From IMG/VR virus record IMGVR_UViG_3300033143_000106, positions 1 through 23,083 of that record: a stretch of 23,083 bases of DNA; one strand, given 5' to 3'. How positions within the stretch are numbered: position 1 is the stretch's first letter; every line of letters starts with the position of its first letter. Shown here piece after piece: positions 16,361 through 23,083 of this stretch. A program made the position numbers and the translations under genes. This DNA is from a virus. The notes beneath the pieces are model-generated. The model ran no database searches, had not been told where the DNA came from, and worked only from the letters and a program-made list of their open reading frames with translations.

Positions 16361-18778
16361 TTAACGAGGTTCAAACTGTTCTAGTCCAAATCCTCCAAGC
16401 GCGTCATTACCAGCTGACTCAAAGTTTTTTGGTAATTCGTCATTTTGTCTTTGCGAAATCATTTCAGACTGTTGAGTGCCTATAATTCTAGCACGTTTAT
16501 CTTTACGGTCTTCTATTTCTTTTTCACGAGTAGATTCAGCATCTACTTTAGCTTTCGCTAATTGTAAGTTATAACCAAACTCTTGCTCCATTAACATTTG
16601 TTTTATTTGAGCTTCTCGTTCTAATTTTTGTATTTCAAATTGTGACTTACCTTGTTCTAATTGTAGTTTGCTTTCAGTAAGAGCTTGTTGTTTCTGTACT
16701 TCAGCTAAAGCTGCTTGTTCAGAAGCTTGTGCGTTTGCTTGAGCTTGAGCTTGTATATTTTGTTGCTGAGCTGCAGCGGCAGCTTCAGCACGTTGCTTTT
16801 GTTTTTGTTTGAGGTATTGGTTTGCTAGCTTTATATTTTTAATCTGCCTAATGTCAATAGCATCTTCTAAACCTATTTGACCACCTTGTAAAGCAACTTG
16901 TATATTCTGTTCTAATCTCTGTTGCTCTTCTTCTTCTGGTTCTAGCTCTAAGAAAATACCAAATTCATGCATGTTTAATTTTTCTATCTCTTGTAAAGAA
17001 CCTACATTATATTGATTGATAGAACTTATTAAAGCGTTTTTAGTAAGCGGAAAGCTTAACATATCAGCAGCGCGTAAGCTTATATTTTCTGCAGCTCTAA
17101 TTGTTAAATACATAAGAGACTGTAATATATGCTTGGTAGCTGTATTTGATGCTGCTGCAGCTAATTTTTGTAAACCTACTAACGAGTCTTTGCTAGGTTG
17201 ACTTCCGTCTCTAGCCTCGTTTAATCCTGTCACGTCGCGTATCATTTGTAAATAATATTGATACGTTTGTACTAGTGCACCTATTTTAGCTTGACCATTT
17301 GATGTTTGTAACTCTTGAATAGGTACTTTACCAGGATTTAAATCACCATCTATTGTTTTAGATCTTCCTACAATACTACCAGTTTGAAAGTACATGTTCA
17401 AAGCTTCTTGAGGATTATAATTTGTACCATTTCCTAAATCAACTTCTGATAACCCATCAACGTCTACAAATACTCCATCTGGCACCATCCTAGCTAGAAC
17501 CTGTTGTATCTTTAAATGGGTAAGTTGTATCATGTCAGCAAAACCAATACACTTACTTACAACACTTTCTATTCTGCCTTTATACATCCGTGGAGCAGAT
17601 ATAGCATAATTCATTTCTACTTTAGTTTGATCGCTGTAAGGCCTTGTCATATTATCAGCAAGTTGCCACTTAAGCATTTTTTCTTGACCTAATATTTTGG
17701 CTCCACTATATAAAACCTCTATCGCTCTATGTACTCTTTCAAAGTTATTGTTTTCAGGTGGATTAAAATCACCTGGTTTTTCTAAAGCTTTTTCTAAACC
17801 TTGATCTGTTTGTTTAATTTTAAATACTTGATTATTATACGTTTTGTATTCAAAATATAAAACTTGTATGTTGTTGTAGTTATCATCTTGACCCCAATAA
17901 TTTCTAGTGTAATTAGAATCGCCAGGATATTTTTGTATTTCTTCTAGCTCAGAGTCAGTTAAATACGGAAATTGTTTTTTAACTTCTTCTAAGCTTACAC
18001 TTTTAACTTCTCCAACATAATACACGTCTTCAAAGTTAGGGTCTTCTGTGTAAGAATAAACTAAATTAGCTGGATCTACATAATCTACAGTTACTCCGTT
18101 AGCTAAATTAAAATCTGTTTTAACGCAGCTTATACCTATAGTAACTAAATCATAAGCTAATCTTTTCTTTATTTCATCGTACTTATTGTAGTTAAATACA
18201 TTTTCAATTAATTCTTCTTCAGCTATTTCTATAGACTGCTTGTAGCTTAATTGCATGTATAACTCTAGCTCTTCTTCGTTTTGAGGCAGAGCATCTGGAT
18301 TTACACTTGAATAAAAATTTTGACCCGTAGCTTTATTTAAACTTTCTATTTGTTCTCGACTCTGCATGTCTCTTATAGCATCGAAAACATATCTAGTTCT
18401 TTGCTTTAAAGCAAATGGATCACTAGCGAAAGATTTTATTTCATAACCTTTATCTGTCATGCCATTTACTACAATATCTACAAATTTAGATAATACAGCA
18501 ACTGGTTTCCAGTCTAAGTTTAAATAAGACAAATCACCATTTATTGATAATTCATCTTTATATTTAGCTACAGACTGTTCTCCTCTAGCATAAAGCCTTA
18601 ATCTATGAAAATCTTGCCAGTTATTACCAAAACGACCACCAGCACCTAAGCCACGATCACCTCTAAACCATTCGTTTTCAATAGCTCTACCTACTTGGAA
18701 ACCATAATCCAAAGTATTCTTTTCTGCGTCTGGTACCACCTGACTGGGAAAGGAACTATTTACATTAGTATAAACCAT
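16361..18778 (-). CDS. Portal protein (805 aa)
   Basis: This protein forms the dodecameric ring at the head vertex through which DNA passes. The N-terminal pattern WQDFHRLRLYARGEQSVAKY (54-73), then LSYLNLDWKP, then LSKFVDIVVNGM (96-107), matches what I know of crAss-like portals. A helical section follows (EIAEEELIENVFNYNKYDEI, ~183-202), then a clip/stem-type region with PANLVYSYTEDPNFEDVYYV (~236-255), and helices near 500-560 (e.g. MIRDVTGLNEARDGSQPSKD). From ~656 to 776 lies a Gln/Ala/Glu/Lys-rich coiled coil that likely forms the barrel inside the head. The length fits large podovirus portals. It follows the terminase gene after three bases and is followed by the scaffold gene, the usual terminase-portal-scaffold-capsid order. 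Confidence 0.9.
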   Translation of the reverse strand: MVYTNVNSSFPSQVVPDAEKNTLDYGFQVGRAIENEWFRGDRGLGAGGRFGNNWQDFHRLRLYARGEQSVAKYKDELSINGDLSYLNLDWKPVAVLSKFVDIVVNGMTDKGYEIKSFASDPFALKQRTRYVFDAIRDMQSREQIESLNKATGQNFYSSVNPDALPQNEEELELYMQLSYKQSIEIAEEELIENVFNYNKYDEIKKRLAYDLVTIGISCVKTDFNLANGVTVDYVDPANLVYSYTEDPNFEDVYYVGEVKSVSLEEVKKQFPYLTDSELEEIQKYPGDSNYTRNYWGQDDNYNNIQVLYFEYKTYNNQVFKIKQTDQGLEKALEKPGDFNPPENNNFERVHRAIEVLYSGAKILGQEKMLKWQLADNMTRPYSDQTKVEMNYAISAPRMYKGRIESVVSKCIGFADMIQLTHLKIQQVLARMVPDGVFVDVDGLSEVDLGNGTNYNPQEALNMYFQTGSIVGRSKTIDGDLNPGKVPIQELQTSNGQAKIGALVQTYQYYLQMIRDVTGLNEARDGSQPSKDSLVGLQKLAAAASNTATKHILQSLMYLTIRAAENISLRAADMLSFPLTKNALISSINQYNVGSLQEIEKLNMHEFGIFLELEPEEEEQQRLEQNIQVALQGGQIGLEDAIDIRQIKNIKLANQYLKQKQKQRAEAAAAAQQQNIQAQAQANAQASEQAALAEVQKQQALTESKLQLEQGKSQFEIQKLEREAQIKQMLMEQEFGYNLQLAKAKVDAESTREKEIEDRKDKRARIIGTQQSEMISQRQNDELPKNFESAGNDALGGFGLEQFEPR

Positions 18779-18781
18779 TTA

Positions 18782-21004
18782 TTATATTATTTTTGAAATG
18801 TAACCTGTGTTATCGTATCTTTTAAATGATATGTTAACTGGATCTCGTTGTTGTATGTTTACTGGTGTATATTTATTTTTATTACAAGCCATTATAGCTA
18901 AGCCAGAACTAATTGTTGCGTCAAATTTTGTTCTATTGTTTATATTAAATTTGGCCCAATCTTCTAAAGTTCTTTGAAAATACATGTCACCATAACCATT
19001 TTCATTTAAGCCCACATAATTTTCTATATACGATTCTATAGCAGCGGCGTGAGCTTGCTTAATATCTTCGCTTGAGTTAGGTATACCACCTATTTCTCTT
19101 TCTGCAACCGAAAGTTTATTGTATAATTTATCAGGTCTATTTATAGAGAACTTTCTATAACCTCTACGCTTTAAGTAATACAGTAATCTTGGTTTGTTGT
19201 TCTCTGCTAATATAGGCATACCATAAAAATGTAATGCCATTAAAACATCTTCAAAGAATATTTCAGCCGTTGGAGGTCTTGATATATATTCTAAAAAGAA
19301 CATATTAAATGGAGCTTGCTCCATGCTGAACTTTGTTAAACCGTGTAAAGATCCTTTTGACCCACGCTTGTCTACCGTACCAGATATATCGTAACTATCA
19401 CAGCCGAAAGCTCCTACATGATCATTTCCAGGAAACTTAACTCCATTTTTTATTATCACACGATTTTGTAGATTTATAGATGGAATCCATGAAACTAAAA
19501 ATCTACCGTTATTGTCAGGTACAAAATTTACACTTGTATCTTTTATACCACCAGCCCACTGAAAGTTACCTTGAGTGACTGTTGTTTTGTTTTTCATATC
19601 TTCATTGTGATCTATCTGTTCATAAATCTTAGTTAGATTAAATAAAGATAATTTTGCTTCGTCTCTAAATGCGTGTTTTTCTGTTCGAGGAAACTGACGA
19701 TAGTATTCATTTAAACTGTCCTGATCATTTCTAAGACCATCAACTTCATTTTCCCAATGTTCTATAACACCTGTAGTAATTAAATCGCCTTGCGCATCTT
19801 TAACCGCGTCTTTTGGTGAGTCGAATACAGGTACGCCATAAGAATCAATGAATCCTTCGTAGTTCCATTCCATAGGTATGAACAAACTATATAATCCCGA
19901 GCTAGTCTGTCCATTGCGGTTTCTTTGTGTGACGTCTGACGCATAGTATAATTTTTTAAAGTTATCACCACCTTTGTCTAAAGAGTTACTTGTAGAACCC
20001 ATCATACATTTACCAACAATTTTACTACCTAGTCTCATTGTTGTTTTAGTAACACGCCAGTTGTTTAAAATGTTATCAGGACGCTCCCACTTACCTGATT
20101 CATCATGGGCAAGAAGCTTGAGCTTTTCACCATCATATGAGTTGTCACCCGTGTTTTTCCAATCGATCGTGGTGTCAAGACCTTCAATTTCTTCAGGCGT
20201 TTCACCTTGATCAAGTTTACGCCTTGTAAGTTTAGAAGCTGGTACTCTGTATGCGAGCTCTGTTTTTGGCCTGTCCATACCGTCTTGTATTGGTTTAAAA
20301 AAGAACGGGTAGTTGACAGACATAGGTACGACTTTGTCGGTAAACATTTTCTTAGCATCAGCTCCTGATTTTGAAAGTATGCCAAACCTTGAGTCTGAAG
20401 ATATTGTTGCTTGATGTACAAGTTCTGACGATGCCATAAAGGAGAAACCAGAGCGTCTGTTTTTAAGATAGCACATTCCATAACATCTTTGATCTGCTTT
20501 ACAGGCTTCCCAGAATATAAAGAAAATTCTATTTGATTCTCTATAATCTGCGGCGCCAACGTCAATTTTAGACCACTGCAAGAACATGTAATGAGAGCCA
20601 GTAATATAAGTAGATAAACCTTTGTTTTTAAACCAAAAACCTTCTTCTCTTCTTTTGAACTCTTCATCAATATAATCATACCATTCTTCCTTAAAGTTAA
20701 CTGGATATCTTTCCCAGTCAAATACGCTTTTAATTTTAGACAGTTTTTTTGGGTATTCTGTTTTTACCCAACGCTGATCTTCTGTTTCTTTAGATACAGC
20801 GTAAACGTTTTCAGGAATAGCTGGTAAAGCTATTTTAAGGTTTTGTATTTCAACCACCTCACCTATAGTACCATCTTTACTTATAACTACAACGTCGTTT
20901 TCAACGTCGTAACCATACTCCCACTTTTTATACCTATTGTTTCTTTTTAATAACTTAGGTTTAATGTGGTCTTTTATTGTTTTTATTAAAGACTGCTCGT
21001 ACAT
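18782..21004 (-). CDS. terL: Terminase large subunit (DNA-packaging ATPase/nuclease), 740 aa
   Basis: This is the packaging motor and headful or site-specific nuclease. After a ~110-residue N-terminal extension comes the ATPase domain. Its Walker-A-like loop is CYLKNRRSGFSFMAS (~176-190), a K-x-R-x-G-F-S variant of the classical GKT loop, as in crAss-like and related terminases. Walker B with the catalytic acid is LKLLAHDESGKW (~293-304). The coupling motif is CMMGSTSNS (~332-340). The RNase-H-like nuclease supplies three acidic sites: D in FGCDSYDISG (~536), E in FFEDVLMALHFYG (~585-590) and D in KFDATISSGLAIMA (~690-700). The start ATG shares one base with the preceding gene's stop (TAATG), which implies coupled translation. 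All expected motifs are present, so it appears intact. Confidence 0.93.
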   Translation of the reverse strand: MYEQSLIKTIKDHIKPKLLKRNNRYKKWEYGYDVENDVVVISKDGTIGEVVEIQNLKIALPAIPENVYAVSKETEDQRWVKTEYPKKLSKIKSVFDWERYPVNFKEEWYDYIDEEFKRREEGFWFKNKGLSTYITGSHYMFLQWSKIDVGAADYRESNRIFFIFWEACKADQRCYGMCYLKNRRSGFSFMASSELVHQATISSDSRFGILSKSGADAKKMFTDKVVPMSVNYPFFFKPIQDGMDRPKTELAYRVPASKLTRRKLDQGETPEEIEGLDTTIDWKNTGDNSYDGEKLKLLAHDESGKWERPDNILNNWRVTKTTMRLGSKIVGKCMMGSTSNSLDKGGDNFKKLYYASDVTQRNRNGQTSSGLYSLFIPMEWNYEGFIDSYGVPVFDSPKDAVKDAQGDLITTGVIEHWENEVDGLRNDQDSLNEYYRQFPRTEKHAFRDEAKLSLFNLTKIYEQIDHNEDMKNKTTVTQGNFQWAGGIKDTSVNFVPDNNGRFLVSWIPSINLQNRVIIKNGVKFPGNDHVGAFGCDSYDISGTVDKRGSKGSLHGLTKFSMEQAPFNMFFLEYISRPPTAEIFFEDVLMALHFYGMPILAENNKPRLLYYLKRRGYRKFSINRPDKLYNKLSVAEREIGGIPNSSEDIKQAHAAAIESYIENYVGLNENGYGDMYFQRTLEDWAKFNINNRTKFDATISSGLAIMACNKNKYTPVNIQQRDPVNISFKRYDNTGYISKII

Positions 21005-21279
21005 TATCTTGATCTACCTTCAGCAAAACCTTTAAAACTTTTTTCTTTGGTTTCTCCAGTTTTATCTTCAAGCATTGTTTTTTCTTCTTCTATTCTAGCT
21101 AGTATTTCAAACGCATCGAATATAGCAAGCTTTTTTGTTGCGGCTGCGTTTTTAAGTCTATCTGCAGAAACATCATCTTCTGTGTTGGTGATTATCTTTT
21201 CTTCAGCAACCTTAATTAACTCTTTAACTGCTTTCTGCCCAGCTTGGATTATATTCTTCCTCGTTTCCTTTGAACTCAT
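21004..21279 (-). CDS. Small helical protein before the terminase gene; small terminase subunit candidate (91 aa)
   Basis: Lys/Glu/Ala-rich and helical. Residues 1-30 form one helix (RKNIIQAGQKAVKELIKVAE). DDVSADRLKNAAATKKLAIF and DAFEILARIEEEKTML (about 35-70) form a second helical unit, followed by a Gly/Lys tail. No helix-turn-helix is obvious. It sits directly upstream of the large terminase, and its stop overlaps the terminase start by one base. This is the usual place of the DNA-recognition small terminase subunit. The length is short for that role, so the name is positional only. The only reasonable start, the ATG at 21279, makes its first 56 bases overlap the end of the co-chaperonin gene in another frame. 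Confidence 0.7.
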   Translation of the reverse strand: MSSKETRKNIIQAGQKAVKELIKVAEEKIITNTEDDVSADRLKNAAATKKLAIFDAFEILARIEEEKTMLEDKTGETKEKSFKGFAEGRSR

Positions 21280-21829
21280 ATTTAACTAAAATATCATTTG
21301 ATTGCATACAATATAGTCTTTGTTTATCTACAATAAACTCAAACTCCCTGTTAGATTTAAAACCAACTAAATCACCTTCATGTATACCAAGTGACTCTAG
21401 TGTTTTATTACCTATTTTTACTATACCTTTGTTTTTTTGTTCTGGTTCTTTAGACCACGTATCATTATTTTTTATAGGCATAATAAAACAATGGTTACGA
21501 ACTGGCAACCATTTTACCATACGTTTATAAAGATATATTTGATCGTATTGACAAAGATATTTATTGTCATTAAAAGTTTTACTACTATCAACTTCTTTAC
21601 CTTGATGGTTATAATATCTTCTAAATACATTATGGTGTATAATAACCTTATCACCCTCCTGTATTGGCGTATCAAAAGCTGTTGGCACTGTAAGCACAAT
21701 AGCTGTTCTGTTTATTAACTTAAAGTTTTCTATACTAGAATTAACTATAAGTTTATCGCCATTTATATCAACCTCATTGTTATACCTTTTACCTTCTGGT
21801 ACAACTATAAAATCAAAAACACTTCTCAT
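21224..21829 (-). CDS. Phage co-chaperonin with two GroES-like domains (201 aa)
   Basis: The protein reads as two GroES (Cpn10)-like halves. The second half (~113-185) runs CFIMP, a short loop, KGIVKIG, GIHEGDLVGF, then LYCMQSNDILVKYE. It follows the order of GroES strands, with the typical G-D-x-V-x-F and closing D-I-L-x-x-x-E elements. The first half (~5-103) parallels it: FIVVPEG, a longer loop (about 13-38) that could serve as the mobile loop contacting GroEL, then AIVLTVP, QEGDKVIIHHNVF and YLCQYDQIYLYK. GroES is ~97 residues, so 201 fits a duplication. Phage co-chaperonins such as T4 gp31 work with host GroEL to fold the major capsid protein; the gene lies upstream of packaging and capsid genes. 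Divergence is high, so I rate the fold as likely and the function as inference. Its ATG overlaps the upstream stop (TAATG). Confidence 0.75.
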   Translation of the reverse strand: MRSVFDFIVVPEGKRYNNEVDINGDKLIVNSSIENFKLINRTAIVLTVPTAFDTPIQEGDKVIIHHNVFRRYYNHQGKEVDSSKTFNDNKYLCQYDQIYLYKRMVKWLPVRNHCFIMPIKNNDTWSKEPEQKNKGIVKIGNKTLESLGIHEGDLVGFKSNREFEFIVDKQRLYCMQSNDILVKYEFKGNEEEYNPSWAESS

Positions 21830-22056
21830 TAATATTCTAAATCATATTCAACAGATATAGCCATGTTAGAATTAAATTTCTTCCATGGCAATACCTCATT
21901 GTTTTTCTTTATGAATATGTTATAAGAAGCGTCTTCATCTTCAAACAGAATATGCGATATCTCATGACCACCGTAGACCTGTTGACCTAAAGCGTAGTGC
22001 ATAGCATCATTCTTATAATCAGAACCAATACTGATTTTTCTTATAACAGTACTCAT
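21829..22056 (-). CDS. Small conserved phage protein, function unknown (75 aa)
   Basis: A compact, probably alpha/beta protein: VIRKISIGSDYKNDAMHYAL, GQQVYGGHEISHILFEDE, then NIFIKKNNEVLPWKKFNSNM and a beta end AISVEYDLEY. I recognise the style from small genes near terminases of uncultured marine phages but know no function. No membrane segment, metal site or catalytic motif stands out. Both ends are joined to neighbours by TAATG overlaps (22056-22052 upstream and 21829-21827 downstream). It is therefore probably co-translated with the coiled-coil protein and the co-chaperonin and may act with them. Confidence 0.72.
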   Translation of the reverse strand: MSTVIRKISIGSDYKNDAMHYALGQQVYGGHEISHILFEDEDASYNIFIKKNNEVLPWKKFNSNMAISVEYDLEY

Positions 22057-22319
22057 TAGTCCTCTGATTTAACAACACTTAAATCTGATTCGTCTTCGAT
22101 TTCTGTGTAAGTACCTGTTTCTAAATCAATATTAATAGATCCATATTTTTCTTCTAATTGCTTTTTAGTATCTTCAATAACTTCATTGATACCAGCGATT
22201 TTATGTAGCAACGCGTGTTTGTTTGCTTCTAGTTGACCTATTTGATTTACTACTTGACCTAACTCTGTTTGTTGATCTTTAATTTGTTTAAGCTCTTCAG
22301 CTGTAATTGATTTTGACAT
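22056..22319 (-). CDS. Small coiled-coil protein, function unknown (87 aa)
   Basis: Residues ~5-60 form a continuous amphipathic helix with heptad-like hydrophobics (LKQIKDQQTELGQVVNQIGQ, then HALLHKIAGINEVIEDTKKQ). A short beta-like end (YGSINIDLETGTYTEIEDE) and an acidic tail follow. It lies 14 bases after the holin-like gene and overlaps the next start by one base. The protein could be a spacer or partner subunit for lysis or assembly. A spanin is unlikely because no signal peptide, lipobox or membrane segment is present. The function is unknown. Confidence 0.72.
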   Translation of the reverse strand: MSKSITAEELKQIKDQQTELGQVVNQIGQLEANKHALLHKIAGINEVIEDTKKQLEEKYGSINIDLETGTYTEIEDESDLSVVKSED

Positions 22320-22333
22320 TTAATTTGATTTTA

Positions 22334-22726
22334 TTATTGTTTACTTTTTTTTGACTTTTCCCAAGTACGACCTACAAAATAAGCGCCGTATACTGTAATT
22401 AATAATGACTGAAATATTGGGATATACTCTTCAGCCACTTTAAACCCGCCAATGTTACCATCGAAAAATGCTAATGCCGTAAATATAACAGTTAAGTATA
22501 TTAACACTAACGGGCGGATATTCTTTGATAAAAATGAATCTGATTGCATATCAAGTTTCCAGCGCTCGCTTATTTGAGTCTGCGCGTCTTGATCTGCTTT
22601 TTCTAATAACTCTTGAATCTTTTGTTTAGCAGCTAATCTTTCCTCGTCTGTAGTTGTAAGTTTATCTATTACATTACCTACGTCTTTAATTAAACCGCCA
22701 GTTAAAAGACTTAAAAGTTTTTTCAT
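22334..22726 (-). CDS. Holin-like membrane protein (GTA/3TM-type), 130 aa
   Basis: A charged helical N-terminus (KQKIQELLEKADQDAQTQIS, 35-54) is followed by a first membrane segment IRPLVLIYLTVIFTALAFF (~70-88). A short loop and a second membrane segment YIPIFQSLLITVYGAYFVG (~101-119) come next, then a basic end (WEKSKKSKQ). A weak hydrophobic patch at the N-terminus (LLSLLTGGLIKDVGNVI) may be a third helix. This order (SERWKLDM...RP...F.....G...K) resembles the three-TM holin family of gene-transfer agents and phages, which open the inner membrane for endolysin. No endolysin is seen in the window, so the lysis role is family-based inference. A different small membrane protein remains possible. 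Confidence 0.78.
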   Translation of the reverse strand: MKKLLSLLTGGLIKDVGNVIDKLTTTDEERLAAKQKIQELLEKADQDAQTQISERWKLDMQSDSFLSKNIRPLVLIYLTVIFTALAFFDGNIGGFKVAEEYIPIFQSLLITVYGAYFVGRTWEKSKKSKQ

Positions 22727-22729
22727 TTA

Positions 22730-23068
22730 TTATTTTTTTGGAAGCGCGTTGTAAGAGCTTTCAGCAAATTTTAACCTTTGTTCAGGAGACAAACCACTTT
22801 CTCGTAGCTTATCTAACTGCTTGTTCATGTATTCTGTTTTTAAAGAATCTTTAGCCAAAGGGTTTTCTTCTACTTTCTTTTTTATTTTGTTAGCTTTTTC
22901 TTTTGAAAGTTTTTTATCACCGAAAAGACTATTAGCAATATCGCTAAGATCAGAATCTTGATGTAAAGCTGAACCTCCACTCATACCAGTAAATTTAGCT
23001 GGTGATCCTTCGTGGTCCATTTTATATGGAGACATTTCAATAGCTGATGCTTTGTCATCAATTGGCAT
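22730..23068 (-). CDS. Unknown protein with SP-x-K motifs, possibly N-terminally incomplete (at least 112 aa)
   Basis: The N-terminal 30 residues contain SPYKMDHEGSPAKFTGMSGG, with the short motif SP-[Y/A]-K twice. The rest is Lys/Glu-rich and helical (LSKEKANKIKKKVEENPLAK, LRESGLSPEQRLKFAESSY). I chose the ATG at 23068. Upstream codons to the window edge (GAT TTA TTA AAA GAC) are open and in frame, so the true start may lie outside. Small proteins with SP-x-K motifs occur in marine phages, probably as virion or DNA-associated proteins, but I assign no function. It precedes the holin-like gene by three bases. Confidence 0.65.
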   Translation of the reverse strand: MPIDDKASAIEMSPYKMDHEGSPAKFTGMSGGSALHQDSDLSDIANSLFGDKKLSKEKANKIKKKVEENPLAKDSLKTEYMNKQLDKLRESGLSPEQRLKFAESSYNALPKK

Positions 23069-23083
23069 GTCTTTTAATAAATC

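Noticed and set aside
20065-20721. A 218-codon open frame on the minus strand inside the terminase gene
   Set aside because: It lies wholly within the terminase ATPase region in another frame and has a low-quality composition; the terminase motifs show which frame is coding.
21437-21718. Plus-strand open frame of 93 codons opposite the co-chaperonin
   Set aside because: Antisense to a gene with recognisable GroES-like motifs; no support for expression.
1-23083. tRNA genes, CRISPR arrays, insertion sequences, attachment sites
   Set aside because: Almost all bases are in minus-strand genes; I saw no cloverleaf, regular spaced repeats, transposase or integrase sequence.

Overview
The window is the packaging, head and tail module of a tailed double-stranded DNA phage (or prophage). 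All credible genes lie on the minus strand, so the operon reads from the right edge to the left edge. The DNA is AT-rich and almost wholly coding. There are no tRNAs, insertion sequences, CRISPR arrays or plus-strand genes that I can support. The protein set is podovirus-like: a terminase, an ~800-residue portal, an acidic scaffold, an HK97-type capsid protein and a short-tail adaptor followed by a very large 'tail stabilization' protein. It has no tape measure, tail sheath or major tail tube gene. The sequence style of the terminase, portal, capsid and stabilization proteins resembles crAss-like phages and related uncultured marine podoviruses. This is a family-level impression from memory, not a search. 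Start codons lack Shine-Dalgarno sequences and sit behind A/T-only leaders, as is usual in Bacteroidota. An aquatic Bacteroidota (Flavobacteriia-like) host is therefore my best inference.

Layout, in transcription order. (1) 23068-21004 holds small genes: an unknown protein with SP-x-K motifs, a holin-like membrane protein, a coiled-coil protein, a small conserved protein, a 201-aa protein that reads as two fused GroES-like domains, and a 91-aa helical protein in the small-terminase position. Several are joined by TAATG stop/start overlaps. (2) 21004-13626 is the packaging and head core: large terminase, portal, scaffold and major capsid protein. A strong intrinsic terminator hairpin lies just after the capsid gene. 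(3) 13538-10451 holds a conserved 256-aa unknown and two connector or tail-adaptor candidates (260 and 490 aa). A second hairpin without a U-tract sits between the 256- and 260-aa genes. (4) 10444-4938 holds the tail stabilization protein. It appears split into a 1349-aa part carrying Ig/cadherin-like inserted domains and a 484-aa part with the C-terminal region. (5) 4932-1 holds a small GNAT-like acetyltransferase and three candidate internal (ejection/cargo) virion proteins. The last is a very large ORF that runs off the left edge.

How the genes work together: the terminase cuts concatemeric DNA and pumps it through the portal into a prohead built by the capsid and scaffold proteins. The phage-encoded co-chaperonin probably helps host GroEL fold capsid or other virion proteins. 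The connector and stabilization proteins close the head and form the short tail. The internal proteins are probably packaged and ejected into the host at infection, and the holin-like protein acts at lysis. The most interesting items are the tandem GroES-like co-chaperonin, the split and decorated stabilization protein, the GNAT gene inside the virion cluster, and the two RNA hairpins that bracket the gene after the capsid gene.
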